This document shows positions 23,598-32,328 of a stretch of 42,140 nt of DNA, in pieces; the first letter of the stretch is position 1, and each line of letters opens with the position of its first letter. This stretch comes from ZC4RG30 sp046047615. GTDB lineage: Bacteria; Pseudomonadota; Gammaproteobacteria; Steroidobacterales; Steroidobacteraceae. The stretch lies in contig JBJOHO010000055.1 in assembly GCA_046047615.1 (NCBI GenBank), forward strand, positions 1 through 42,140, written 5' to 3'. The notes under the pieces are model-generated. The model did not search any database. It saw only the letters and a list, made by a program, of their open reading frames with translations, and was not told the DNA's origin. The translations under genes and the position numbers were made by a program.

Positions 23598-24758
23598 ATG
23601 CATCCTGCTCCCCGAAAACGCTGGCTGGGCCTGCTCGCGGTGCTGCTGCTGGGGCCGCTTCCGGCGGGCGAGGACCGCGGCCAGACCGAGGCCCAGCTGC
23701 GCTCGCTCACACAACAGATCGAGCGGGTGCAGCAGCAGGTCCAGCAGGATGCAGTGGAGCGCGACCGTCTCAGCCGCGCGCTGCGCGATGCCGAGCGTTC
23801 CGTTGCCAGCACCCGCGGCGAGCTCAGCCGCCTGCGTGGCGCGCGTGGCGACCGCGAGGTGGCCCGGGCACGGCTGGAGGCGGAGCGCGTCGAACGGCAG
23901 CGCGCACTCGACACGCAGCGGGCCAGCCTGGTCGCCCAGTTGCGCGCCGCCTACGTGCTGGGCCGCACGCCGGCCCTGCAGCAGATGCTGGGTGAGGCCG
24001 ATCCGGCGGCGGCCGCCCGGCGCCTGACCTACCTCGGTTACCTGGGGCGCCTGTCTGCAGCCCGGATCGCCGAGTTCGAGGAACAGTTGAAGACGATCGG
24101 TGCGCTTGAGGCACAGATCGCAGAGGATGATGCCGAACTCGCGCGGCTGGAAGCTGCCCGGAGGGGCGAGCTGGAGAAGCTCGAGCGGGCGCGCAAGGCG
24201 CGCCGCGAAGTGCTGGCCGACCTCGAGCGCGACAGCCGCGACCGCAACCGTTCGCTGACGCGGCTGCGGCAGCAGCAGCAGGCGCTCTCCCGTGTGCTGC
24301 GTGACCTGGACAGGGCAGCCCGGGCCGCCAAGGCGTCTCCGGTCAACCCGAACGACCCCTTTGCGCGACTGCGCGGCAAGCTGGGCTGGCCGGTCGCCGG
24401 CACGCTGACGGCACGTTTCGGCCAGCCCAGGGCCGGTGGCGTCAAATGGACCGGCGTCATGATCGCGACGGAACAGGGTGCACCGGTGCGCGCCGTCCAT
24501 GGCGGCCGGGTGGCGTACGCCGACTGGCTGCCTGGACTGGGTCTGCTGATGATCCTCGACCACGGCAATGGTTACCTGACGCTCTACGGCCACAACGGGC
24601 AGCTGTTCAAAGGCCCGGGCGTGCAGGTGTCGCCGGGCGAAACCATCGCCGCCGCCGGTGACACCGGCGGCCGCAGCCGCACCGAGCTGTACTTCGAGAT
24701 CCGCCGCAACGGCCAGCCTCTGGACCCGCGGCCGTGGTTCCAGCGCCCCGCGCCCTGA
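23598..24758 (+). CDS. envC: Murein hydrolase activator EnvC
   Basis: A 386-residue periplasmic protein. After a signal peptide, residues about 30-230 form a long coiled coil (for example EAQLRSLTQQIERVQQQVQQ), and residues about 265-380 form a LytM/M23 domain. The first metal-binding motif is lost: the expected HxGxD reads as WTGVM, while YGHNGQ and ELYFEIR remain. A non-catalytic LytM domain is the hallmark of EnvC, which activates division amidases AmiA/AmiB at the septum. It is divergent from yibN across 58 bases, as expected from conserved context, but no gpmM is present. Confidence 0.92.
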   Translation: MHPAPRKRWLGLLAVLLLGPLPAGEDRGQTEAQLRSLTQQIERVQQQVQQDAVERDRLSRALRDAERSVASTRGELSRLRGARGDREVARARLEAERVERQRALDTQRASLVAQLRAAYVLGRTPALQQMLGEADPAAAARRLTYLGYLGRLSAARIAEFEEQLKTIGALEAQIAEDDAELARLEAARRGELEKLERARKARREVLADLERDSRDRNRSLTRLRQQQQALSRVLRDLDRAARAAKASPVNPNDPFARLRGKLGWPVAGTLTARFGQPRAGGVKWTGVMIATEQGAPVRAVHGGRVAYADWLPGLGLLMILDHGNGYLTLYGHNGQLFKGPGVQVSPGETIAAAGDTGGRSRTELYFEIRRNGQPLDPRPWFQRPAP

Positions 24759-24832
24759 GGTCCTGCCGGCCCGGCCTTGTCCCGCGGGCTATTGCAGAAA
24801 TTGCCAACTGGGTACGGTAGCCGGTCACGTCG

Positions 24833-27154
24833 ATGGATGAGACTGCCCGGGTCCCGGGCCAAGGCTGGTCCGGCTCCGCAGTCTCAAGCAGGGCTTTTCA
24901 GGACGTGGAAGTCGACAACGCACCCGGTGAAGCATGGTCCGGGCTTGATCCGTACGGACGCCTCGTCACCTCGCTGGTGCCGCGCGCCGCCTGCATTGCA
25001 GTCTTCGATGCCGACGGCGAACTGCGCTGGATCAGCGAGGGCGCGATCAACCCGGACCTCGTGCCGTTGGTGCGCCAGTCACTGGAGCGCGCCCGGCAGC
25101 GTTCCCTGGCGACGGGCGAACGGTTGATCACGCAGGGCAACGCCCCGGCCTACATGTTCTGGCTGCGGGATGACGACGGCGCGCTGTTCAGCGTGGTGGC
25201 CGTGGCATGGCGCGAACCCGAACCGGTGATGCGCGACTTCGCGATCGTGCAGTCGCTGCTGCGGCCGCTGCTGGAAGTGCTGCGCCGCGAACTGCTGGCG
25301 CGCGTGGACGCTTCCCGGCTGCGCGGCGCCCTGCTGGAGCGCAACCGCGACCTCGAGATGCTGTTGAGCGTCGCCCCGGACCGTCCGGCCGAAAGCGTCG
25401 ACACGCAGGATGAACTGAAGTCCCTGCTGCAGACGGCGCTCGACCACCTCAAGTTCAGCTTCGCGGCGCTGATCGTGCCCGAGAAGAACCTCGTGGTGCT
25501 GCGTGCAGCCCAAGGCAGCAGCGCGGACAGCGTCGCGCTGGCCAATTCGCACCGCCAATTGATCGCCCTGTCGCGGCTGCGCACCGATCCGCTGCTGATC
25601 CAGGATTTCCCGGTCGAAAGCCACGGCCACATGAGCAGCTTCCGCGTCCTGTCCTGCCCGGTCCTCAAGCCCGGCAGCCGCGCGACGGGCGTGCTCGCAC
25701 TCTACCGGTCGAGCCACGAGCCGGAGATCGGACCGCGTGAAGGCCGCCTGGCCGAGCAGTTGGCGCGCCGCGCCGCCCAGTTGATCGAATCCAGCTATGA
25801 CCCGCTGACCGGCCTGCTGACCCGCTCGCTGTTCGAGCGCCGCGCCGCGGCGGTGCTGCTGGCTGCTGCTGCCGGCAAGGCGTGGACGGCGCTGCACATC
25901 GGCATCGACCGCCTGCACGCCATCAACGAAGCCCACGGCATGCATGTCGGCGACAGGCTGATATCGCGGCTGGGCGAACTGCTGCGCACGCGCCTGCCGC
26001 CGGGAGCCTTGGCGGCCCGGTCTGCCGGCGACCGTCTTGCCGTGCTGTTGCCCGGCGAAAGCCGTGATGCGCTGCGCTTTGCGGAAGCCTTGCGTGCGAG
26101 CGCCCGTGGCATCACGGCGTTCAGCCTCGGCACGGCCAGCGACGTGCCGCTGGATTGCACGGTAAGCATCGGCGTTGCGCCCGTCGCCGGTACGCGGCGC
26201 GACTACGCGCATGTCTTTGCGGCTGCGGAAAGCGCCTGCAAGACCGCCAAGGACCGCGGTCGCGACCGCGTCGAGCTGTATCGCAGCGAAGACGAGCGGC
26301 AGGCGGTGGTCGATGCCGACGCTGGCGTGCTCACACTGTTGCGCGAGGCGTTGCGGGGCAAGGGTCTGCACCTGGAGGCCCAGTTGATCGCGCCGCTCGG
26401 CCCCCTTCCCGGAGCGCGCGTCCATTTCGAATTGCTGTTGCGCCTTGCGGATCCCCGCGGCCAGATGATCGGTCCGTCGCGATTCCTCGAGGTCGCGGTC
26501 CGCCACGAGCTCATGCCCGCGGTCGACCGCTGGGTGGTGCAGCAGGTGGTGCAGCGGCTGCAGGTGCATGCCGGGCTGCTGGCCGCGGCGCCCGTGGTGT
26601 TCTCGATCAACTTCTCCGCGCAGTCGCTCGCCGACACTTCCTTTGCCGACTTCATCGAACAGCAGATCCGGGGCAGTGGCCTGCCTCCCGCGCTGTTCTG
26701 CTTCGAGCTCAACGAGAGCGCCATGGTCTCCAACCTCGCTGCGGCCGAAACCGTGCTGCGGCGCCTGCGCTCGCTGGGCTGTTCGGTGGCGCTGGATGAC
26801 TTCGGCACCGGCCTGTCCTCGCTGGCCTGCCTGCGTCGCCTGCCGCTGGACATGCTGAAGATCGATGGCAGCTTCGTCCGCGACATCCTCGCCGACCCAC
26901 GTGCCGAATCACTGGTGCGTGCCATCGCGCAGTTGGCGGAAGCGATGGGCCTGGCCACCGTTGCCGAGCAGGTCGAACAGGAAGCCACGCGGCTGCGGAT
27001 CGCCGCGCTCGGCATCGACTATGCCCAAGGCTATGCCATCGCCAGGCCGGTGGTTTTCGAGCAGCTTCTGCAGACCTTGCAGGCCTACATCAGCGCTGTC
27101 CCGGACTCGACGCCGCCGTCGTGGACGGAACCACGGCGCGCCGAAAACGCCTGA
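24833..27154 (+). CDS. GAF / degenerate GGDEF / EAL cyclic-di-GMP protein
   Basis: A 773-residue signalling protein: N-terminal sensory region (about 40-165), GAF domain (about 175-325), GGDEF domain (about 325-490) and EAL domain (about 505-755). The GGDEF signature is A398-G-D-R-L402, so cyclase activity is unlikely. The EAL motif is E533-L-L with the following Arg kept. Downstream catalytic segments are largely intact (INFSAQSL, ELNESAM, LDDFGTGLSSL, LKIDGSFV, VAEQVE, YAQGYAIARP). Phosphodiesterase activity is thus plausible, with the GGDEF part perhaps binding GTP or acting structurally, as in FimX-like proteins. It sits between envC and an S41 protease and follows envC by 74 bases. No membrane segment is evident. 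Confidence 0.92.
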   Translation: MDETARVPGQGWSGSAVSSRAFQDVEVDNAPGEAWSGLDPYGRLVTSLVPRAACIAVFDADGELRWISEGAINPDLVPLVRQSLERARQRSLATGERLITQGNAPAYMFWLRDDDGALFSVVAVAWREPEPVMRDFAIVQSLLRPLLEVLRRELLARVDASRLRGALLERNRDLEMLLSVAPDRPAESVDTQDELKSLLQTALDHLKFSFAALIVPEKNLVVLRAAQGSSADSVALANSHRQLIALSRLRTDPLLIQDFPVESHGHMSSFRVLSCPVLKPGSRATGVLALYRSSHEPEIGPREGRLAEQLARRAAQLIESSYDPLTGLLTRSLFERRAAAVLLAAAAGKAWTALHIGIDRLHAINEAHGMHVGDRLISRLGELLRTRLPPGALAARSAGDRLAVLLPGESRDALRFAEALRASARGITAFSLGTASDVPLDCTVSIGVAPVAGTRRDYAHVFAAAESACKTAKDRGRDRVELYRSEDERQAVVDADAGVLTLLREALRGKGLHLEAQLIAPLGPLPGARVHFELLLRLADPRGQMIGPSRFLEVAVRHELMPAVDRWVVQQVVQRLQVHAGLLAAAPVVFSINFSAQSLADTSFADFIEQQIRGSGLPPALFCFELNESAMVSNLAAAETVLRRLRSLGCSVALDDFGTGLSSLACLRRLPLDMLKIDGSFVRDILADPRAESLVRAIAQLAEAMGLATVAEQVEQEATRLRIAALGIDYAQGYAIARPVVFEQLLQTLQAYISAVPDSTPPSWTEPRRAENA

Positions 27155-27160
27155 CGCATC

Positions 27161-28393
27161 ATGGGACGCATGTCCCCGCGCGCTGCGTTCCTGTCGGGTC
27201 TGTGCCTCGGTCTCATGGCGGCCGCCGTGGTCCTGTTGCTCCTCGGCCTCGGCCTCGGCCCCGGCGCCAGGCCGCAGGCCATTGTCGCGGAGGCGGCACC
27301 GCGCACTGTGCCGCCCGCCTCGTCGCTCGATGAAGTGTTGGCCCGCCTGCACGCCGACTACGTTGATACTGTGGACGTGGATGCCCTGGCAGTGCGGGCT
27401 GCACAGGGTGTCGTGCAGGAGGTCGACCGCTTCTCGCGCTATCTCGATGCCGCGGCATATCGTCAGATGCAGGCGGAAGCACGTGGTGATTACGTTGGCA
27501 TCGGCGTCGAACTGCGCAACAGCCGGCAAGGAATGATCGTCAGTCGCGTGATTCCGGGCTCGCCTGCGATGCGTGCCGGCGTCCGCGCGGGCGATCGGCT
27601 GCTGCAGATCGACGCGCTGCAGGCCGAGGGCGCCAGCCTCGAGACAGCCGCCCAGGCGCTGCAGGGTCCGGCAGGCAGCTCGCTCACCCTGCGTGTGGTC
27701 CGTGCCGGCGTGGCCGCGCCCCTGTCCCTCCGCCTGCAGCGTGCCGACATCCAGGTCAGGACGGTGTCTGCCACGCGACTGTCCCCCGCGGTCGCGCACG
27801 TGCACATCGCCCGATTCAATGCCCAGACCCCTGGCGAACTGGTCGCCGCCTTGCGCCGCCTGGCCAACGAGGACCCGACGCCCCTGCGCCGCATGGTGCT
27901 CGACCTGCGCGGCAACCCGGGCGGCCTGCTGGCGTCTGCGGTGGAGGTCGCCGATGACCTGTTGCCGGGCGGTCTGATCGTGACCGCCTCCGGACGGCGC
28001 AGCGATGCGGCCTATCGCGCCGAGGCCCGTCCCGGCGAACTCCTCGAGGGGACGCGTATCGCGGTGCTTGCCAATGGCGGCACGGCCTCGGCGGCAGAAA
28101 TCCTCGCCGCCGCGCTGCGCGACAACGCGAGGGCGGCATTGCTGGGCCGCACCACCTATGGCAAAGGCTCCGTGCAGAGCCTGTTGCCGCTCAGCCGGGG
28201 CGACGCATTGCTGCTGACCACGGCGCGCTACTTCACGCCGCGCGGCGTCTCGCTGCATGGCCAAGGCTTGCAGCCGGATGGGGTGATCGAGGCGGCGGCG
28301 GCCGACCCGGATCCTGCGCTGCCGGCGGGCAAGGATGCCGCCGTGATCGCCGCGCTCGCCTGGCTGGACCGTACTTCTCCTACACCCCCTTGA
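27161..28393 (+). CDS. S41 family C-terminal processing peptidase (CtpA-like)
   Basis: A 410-residue periplasmic serine protease with an N-terminal membrane anchor (about 10-34), a PDZ domain (about 110-195) and an S41 catalytic domain. The Ser/Lys dyad is S310 (NGGTASAAEI) and K335 (YGKGSVQ), 25 residues apart as in Prc. The conserved DLRGNPGGLL is present. CtpA-type proteases cut proteins near the C-terminus, often murein hydrolases, and genes of this type commonly follow envC. Here a GGDEF/EAL gene lies between them, 6 bases upstream. ATG at 27161 or 27170 are both possible. Confidence 0.94.
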   Translation: MGRMSPRAAFLSGLCLGLMAAAVVLLLLGLGLGPGARPQAIVAEAAPRTVPPASSLDEVLARLHADYVDTVDVDALAVRAAQGVVQEVDRFSRYLDAAAYRQMQAEARGDYVGIGVELRNSRQGMIVSRVIPGSPAMRAGVRAGDRLLQIDALQAEGASLETAAQALQGPAGSSLTLRVVRAGVAAPLSLRLQRADIQVRTVSATRLSPAVAHVHIARFNAQTPGELVAALRRLANEDPTPLRRMVLDLRGNPGGLLASAVEVADDLLPGGLIVTASGRRSDAAYRAEARPGELLEGTRIAVLANGGTASAAEILAAALRDNARAALLGRTTYGKGSVQSLLPLSRGDALLLTTARYFTPRGVSLHGQGLQPDGVIEAAAADPDPALPAGKDAAVIAALAWLDRTSPTPP

Positions 28394-28403
28394 GGAATCC
28401 CGG

Positions 28404-29063
28404 ATGGAACTGCTGAGCCCACTGCTGGACTTCGTGCTGCATGTCGACCAGCACCTTGCGGAATTGCTGGCCGATTACGGGCTGTGGTTGTACGCGATCG
28501 TCTTCCTGGTGGTGTTTGCGGAAACCGGATTGGTGGTCACACCCTTCCTGCCAGGGGATTCGCTGCTGTTTGCCCTTGGGGCGCTGGCCGCGATCGACAC
28601 CTCGGGCACCTTGACCGCGCCGCTGCTGACCGTGCTGCTCACCGTCGCCGCCATCCTCGGCAACACCACGAACTATGCCATCGGCCGGCGCCTGGGCCAT
28701 ATCGCCATGGCGGGCCGCCTGCCCTTGGTCAGCCGGGAGCATTTGCGGGACACCGAGGCCTATTACCAGCGGCACGGCGCGATGACCTTGGTGCTGTCGC
28801 GCTTCGCGCCGATCCTGCGCACTTTCGCGCCCTTCGTCGCCGGCATCGCCGGGATGCACTACGGGCGGTTCCAGGCCTACAGCATCTCGGGTGCCGTGCT
28901 GTGGGTGGCCAGCTTTGTCTGGGCCGGCTACCTCTTCGGCAACCTGCCGGGCGTTCGCGACCACTTCGGGCTGATCACGATCGGCATCATCGTGGTGACG
29001 CTGGCGCCAGCGGCCATCATGGCCTGGCGCGGCTGGCGCCGGCGACGCAGCGCCGGCCGTTGA
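28404..29063 (+). CDS. DedA family membrane protein
   Basis: A 219-residue integral membrane protein of the DedA/VTT family, which includes lipid scramblase-like proteins such as undecaprenyl-phosphate translocases. Family motifs: FAETGLVVTPFLPGDSLLF (essential acidic residue), GNTTNYAIGRRLG and LSRFAPILRTFAPFVAGIAGM with the paired Arg residues. GAGGA lies 8 bases before the ATG. The gene is 10 bases after the S41 protease and probably in the same transcript. Its stop lies in the loop of a strong hairpin shared with the convergent MAPEG gene. Exact lipid substrate is unknown. Confidence 0.94.
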   Translation: MELLSPLLDFVLHVDQHLAELLADYGLWLYAIVFLVVFAETGLVVTPFLPGDSLLFALGALAAIDTSGTLTAPLLTVLLTVAAILGNTTNYAIGRRLGHIAMAGRLPLVSREHLRDTEAYYQRHGAMTLVLSRFAPILRTFAPFVAGIAGMHYGRFQAYSISGAVLWVASFVWAGYLFGNLPGVRDHFGLITIGIIVVTLAPAAIMAWRGWRRRRSAGR

Positions 29064-29077
29064 GCGCCGGCGCTGCG
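29046..29077. terminator. Hairpin spanning the dedA stop, between convergent genes
   Basis: CGCAGCGCCGGC (29046-29057) pairs perfectly with 29066-29077: a 12-bp GC-rich stem with an 8-base loop that holds the dedA TGA. No T-run follows on either strand, so it is terminator-like rather than canonical. It could protect the mRNA 3' end or act as a two-way pause. Confidence 0.5.
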
Positions 29078-29082
29078 GGAAT

Positions 29083-29469
29083 TCAGCCTGACAGCCCGCC
29101 GAGGCCCGCCCACAGCGCGCCGAAGACCAGCGCCAGATTGGGCAGCAGCGTGAGTGCGAAGCCGACGCCGCGCGACTTCGGGTCACGCGTGTAGGCGATG
29201 AAGTACAGCGTCCGCCCCAGCAGCCAGACCGCGCCGAGACCGGCGGCCCAGAGTGCATGGACTGCGTAGCCGAAAATCAGCACCGCCGGTACGAACACCA
29301 CCAGCTGCTCCAGGGTATTCATCTGCGCGCGCAGATAGCGCTCGAACATCTCGTTGCCCGTGGTCTGCGGTGCCGGACACTGGTACTTGTAGCGCGCACG
29401 GCCCACCAGCATCGTGAAGACGAGGAATTGCAGCAGGGCGAGGGCGACCACCGCCAGGACGGGTTTCAT
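29083..29469 (-). CDS. MAPEG family membrane protein
   Basis: A 128-residue protein with four membrane helices of the MAPEG family (membrane-associated proteins in eicosanoid and glutathione metabolism). The segments GNEMFERYLRAQMNTLEQL and LLGRTLYFIAYTRDPKSRG are the family's conserved cytosolic loop and third helix. Bacterial members can bind glutathione; the reaction here is unknown. ATG at 29469 places the first helix at the N-terminus. It is divergent from the SRPBCC gene across 63 bases. Confidence 0.9.
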   Translation of the reverse strand: MKPVLAVVALALLQFLVFTMLVGRARYKYQCPAPQTTGNEMFERYLRAQMNTLEQLVVFVPAVLIFGYAVHALWAAGLGAVWLLGRTLYFIAYTRDPKSRGVGFALTLLPNLALVFGALWAGLGGLSG

Positions 29470-29532
29470 CAGGGAGCTCCCGGGTGAGAGGATCGAGGAG
29501 CGCAGACTACACGCCGGCAAGGAGAGGGGGAA

Positions 29533-29979
29533 ATGGCCGCCCGGACCCGAGGTTTCGCCCACCGCGCGGATATCGACGCCGCTCCGGCCGCCGTCTGGCA
29601 GGCCCTGCTGGATCCGGCCGCCGTCGCCCAGTGGCTCGGTGGCCCTGCCGAGGTGCAGCCCCGGCCGGGGGGTATCCACGATGCCTGCCTGCCGGGTGCT
29701 CCGCCGCGGCGCACCAGCATCGATGTGCTTGAAGCTGGCCGCCGGCTGCGCCTCTTGCACCAGTTGACGCCCGGCCTGCCTTCCTTCCGCGGTGCCGTGG
29801 CCGAGGAGTTCCTGCTCGAACCGGCGGGAGCTGGCACTGTCATCCGCCTGCTGGCCTCCGGATATCCGGAGGATCCAGCCTGGGACGACGCCTACCGCAG
29901 CGCCAGCCAGGGCATGCGCCGTGCCCTCATGCGTCTGAAGGTGTGGGTCGAGCGCGCCCGGCAGCCGCCGGCAGGCTGA
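29533..29979 (+). CDS. SRPBCC (AHSA1-like) domain protein
   Basis: A 148-residue single-domain protein of the START/Bet v1 superfamily, close to the AHSA1 group. The N-terminal IDAAPAAVWQALLDPAAVAQW is the typical helix-grip opening, followed by strands and a long C-terminal helix (GMRRALMRLKVWVERA). These proteins bind hydrophobic ligands; no function is assigned. AAGGAGAGGGGG precedes the ATG. The last 53 bases overlap the convergent DMT transporter gene. Confidence 0.85.
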   Translation: MAARTRGFAHRADIDAAPAAVWQALLDPAAVAQWLGGPAEVQPRPGGIHDACLPGAPPRRTSIDVLEAGRRLRLLHQLTPGLPSFRGAVAEEFLLEPAGAGTVIRLLASGYPEDPAWDDAYRSASQGMRRALMRLKVWVERARQPPAG

Positions 29980-30853
29980 CCAGCAGCACCGCCGCCAGGA
30001 TCACGGCGGTACCCAGCCATTGAAGCGGTTGCAGGCGTTCGCCCAGCACCAGGAATCCCAGCAACGTGGCGATGGCTGGATTCACATAGCTGTAGGTGCT
30101 CACCAGGGCGGGCGAGGCATGGCGCGCCAGCCAGCCGTAGGCCGTGTAGGCCAGGCAGCCGCTGAACACGGTCAGCCAGGCCATGGCCAGCAGGCCTTCA
30201 CGCGAGCTGTGCCAGGCATGGTGTTCTCCGGCGGCAAGACCGGCTGCCGTCATCATCAGTCCGCCGGCCAGCATCTGTCCGCCCGTGAGCGTGATGATGT
30301 CCAGGCGCGGCGGTGCATCACGCAGGTGCTGGGTGGCCACGGCCCAGAACAGGCAGGCCAGCAGGATGGCCAGCTGCGGCAGCAGCGGCACGCCGGCCCC
30401 GACGTCGCCCGCGCCCCCTTCCGGGAGCACCAGCAGCACCGTGCCGACGGCGCCGGCCACCAAGCCGCACCACACCCAGGGAGAGGGGCGTTCCGCACGT
30501 GCCCCGAACAGCCCGAAACCGACGATCCACAGCGCGCTGGAGGCGTTGAGCAGCGCACCGGTGCTGGAAGGCACCCACTGCAGGGCCCAGATCTGCAGCC
30601 CATTGACCAGCGCGCAGCCAATGAATCCCAGCCACAGCACCGAGCGCCAGTCCCGGCGCAGGTCGGCCAGCGGAAATCCGCGCCAGGCCGAGAAGGCCAG
30701 CAACAGCAGGCCGGCGGCGGCGAAACGCAGGCCACCGAAGAGCATCGGTGGCAGGTGGGTCACACCGATGCGCGTGGCAAGGTAGCTGGAGCCCCAGATC
30801 AGGTAGACCGCCGCCAGGCACGCGAGCAGCGTGCCGCGTGGGGCGGCGCTCAT
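29927..30853 (-). CDS. EamA/DMT family transporter
   Basis: A 308-residue inner-membrane protein with ten predicted helices in two EamA repeats. The first opens with YLIWGSSYLATRIGVTHLPP and the second ends with YVNPAIATLLGFLVLGERL. Drug/metabolite transporters of this group usually export amino acids or small metabolites; the substrate is unknown. Its ATG overlaps the stop of the POT transporter (ATGA), making it the last gene of the dtd-tat operon. Its 3' end overlaps the SRPBCC gene by 53 bases. Confidence 0.93.
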   Translation of the reverse strand: MSAAPRGTLLACLAAVYLIWGSSYLATRIGVTHLPPMLFGGLRFAAAGLLLLAFSAWRGFPLADLRRDWRSVLWLGFIGCALVNGLQIWALQWVPSSTGALLNASSALWIVGFGLFGARAERPSPWVWCGLVAGAVGTVLLVLPEGGAGDVGAGVPLLPQLAILLACLFWAVATQHLRDAPPRLDIITLTGGQMLAGGLMMTAAGLAAGEHHAWHSSREGLLAMAWLTVFSGCLAYTAYGWLARHASPALVSTYSYVNPAIATLLGFLVLGERLQPLQWLGTAVILAAVLLVSLPAAAGRARPTPSDA

Positions 30854-32328
30854 CCGCGGCGGTCGCCGCTCCAGCGCCGCAACAGCGGCAGCGCTGCGAG
30901 CAGGCAGGCCGCGGCGACGGCGGAAATCCAGAAGATGTGCATGAACTGGGACGGAAACAGGTCGAGACGGCTGGTGTCGAACTCACCCGCCAGCAGGCTG
31001 GCGACCAGGTTGCCCATCGACAGGCTGGCATACCACAGGCCCATGCCCTGGCCCGCGTGCTGTCCCGGCACCAGTTGCGTGGTCGCGCTCATGCCGACCG
31101 GGCTAAGCGCGAGCTCGCCCCAGGTGTGGAGCAGGTAGGCGGTGATCAGCCAGGTCGGGGCGGCCAGACCGCCCTCGGCGACAAGCCGGGCCGCTGCCGC
31201 CATGACCACGAACCCCAGGCCCATGCCCAGCAGGCCGATGACGAACTTGGCCGGCGCGGAGAGGTCTGCGCCGTGCCGCGCGAGCGCAAGCCACAGCCAG
31301 GAAAACAGCGGCGCGAACACGATGATGAACGCTGCGTTCAGCGACTGGAACCAGCCCGCCGGGATCTCGAAGCTGCCCAGCAGGCGATCCGTGTGGCGCT
31401 CCGCGAACAGGTTCATCGAGGAACCGGCCTGCTCGAAGCCCGACCAGAACACGCTGCTTGCCAGCAGCAGTGCCAGCAGCACCAGCATCCGCCGCCGCTG
31501 TTGCGGGTCGAGCCCGCCGAACAGCAGCAGGTTGCCGAAATAGAGCACCGCGGCGCCGAGGATCACGTAGATCGCGGCGCCACGCAGTGTCTGGGCGTCC
31601 GCGCCGCTGGCGATCGCGCCGACCACGAGCGCCGCGATGGCGAAGCCGCCGAGCCAGAGCACCCGCAGGTCGCGCTGGCGGCCCATGGCCGCCTCCACCG
31701 TGCGCGCCACCGGCGCCACGCCCGCTCCGCCCAGACGGGCCTGCGTCGCGAGGAACCAGAGGAGGCCGCAGCCCATGCCGACGGCAGCGGCCAGGAAACC
31801 GACGTGCCAGCCGTACTGCTGTGCCAGCCAGGCGGTGACGAGCGGCCCGAGCACGGCGCCGAGATTGATGCCCAGGTAGAAGACCGTGAAACCGGCATCA
31901 CGCCGGGCCCCGCCTTCCGGATACAGCGCCGCGACCAGCGCCGCGATGTTGGGCTTGAGCAGCCCGGTGCCCAGCACGATGACCCCGAGGCCGGCACAGA
32001 AGGTCGCCAGGCTGGTGGACAGGGCCAGCACCACATGGCCGGCGGCGATCACCGCGCCACCCCAGAGCACGGCATGGCGCGCACCGATCAGGCGGTCGGC
32101 CACCCAGCCTCCCGGCAGGCTGAAGACGTAGACGCCGGCCGTATAGAGCCCGTAGATGGCGGCGGCGGTGGGGTCATCAAGGCCGAAGCCGCCGTCCTGC
32201 ACTGCCCCGACCAGGAACAGCAGCAGCAGCGCACGCATCCCGTAGTAGCTGAAGCGCTCCCACAATTCGGCGAAGAACAGCGTCGACAGCCCCGCAGGCT
32301 GGCCGAAGAACCCCCGGGATGCGTCCAT
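30850..32328 (-). CDS. POT/PTR family proton-coupled peptide transporter
   Basis: A 492-residue major-facilitator protein with about 14 helices. The POT signature E-x-x-E-R-F-x-Y-Y-G is present as ELWERFSYYGMR, and the second PTR motif appears as FYLGINLGAVLGPLV. These proteins import di- and tripeptides with protons. The ATG overlaps the tatC stop by one base (TGATG), and the stop overlaps the DMT start. This tight linkage to tatC is unusual and probably makes it part of the Tat transcript. Confidence 0.93.
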   Translation of the reverse strand: MDASRGFFGQPAGLSTLFFAELWERFSYYGMRALLLLFLVGAVQDGGFGLDDPTAAAIYGLYTAGVYVFSLPGGWVADRLIGARHAVLWGGAVIAAGHVVLALSTSLATFCAGLGVIVLGTGLLKPNIAALVAALYPEGGARRDAGFTVFYLGINLGAVLGPLVTAWLAQQYGWHVGFLAAAVGMGCGLLWFLATQARLGGAGVAPVARTVEAAMGRQRDLRVLWLGGFAIAALVVGAIASGADAQTLRGAAIYVILGAAVLYFGNLLLFGGLDPQQRRRMLVLLALLLASSVFWSGFEQAGSSMNLFAERHTDRLLGSFEIPAGWFQSLNAAFIIVFAPLFSWLWLALARHGADLSAPAKFVIGLLGMGLGFVVMAAAARLVAEGGLAAPTWLITAYLLHTWGELALSPVGMSATTQLVPGQHAGQGMGLWYASLSMGNLVASLLAGEFDTSRLDLFPSQFMHIFWISAVAAACLLAALPLLRRWSGDRRG

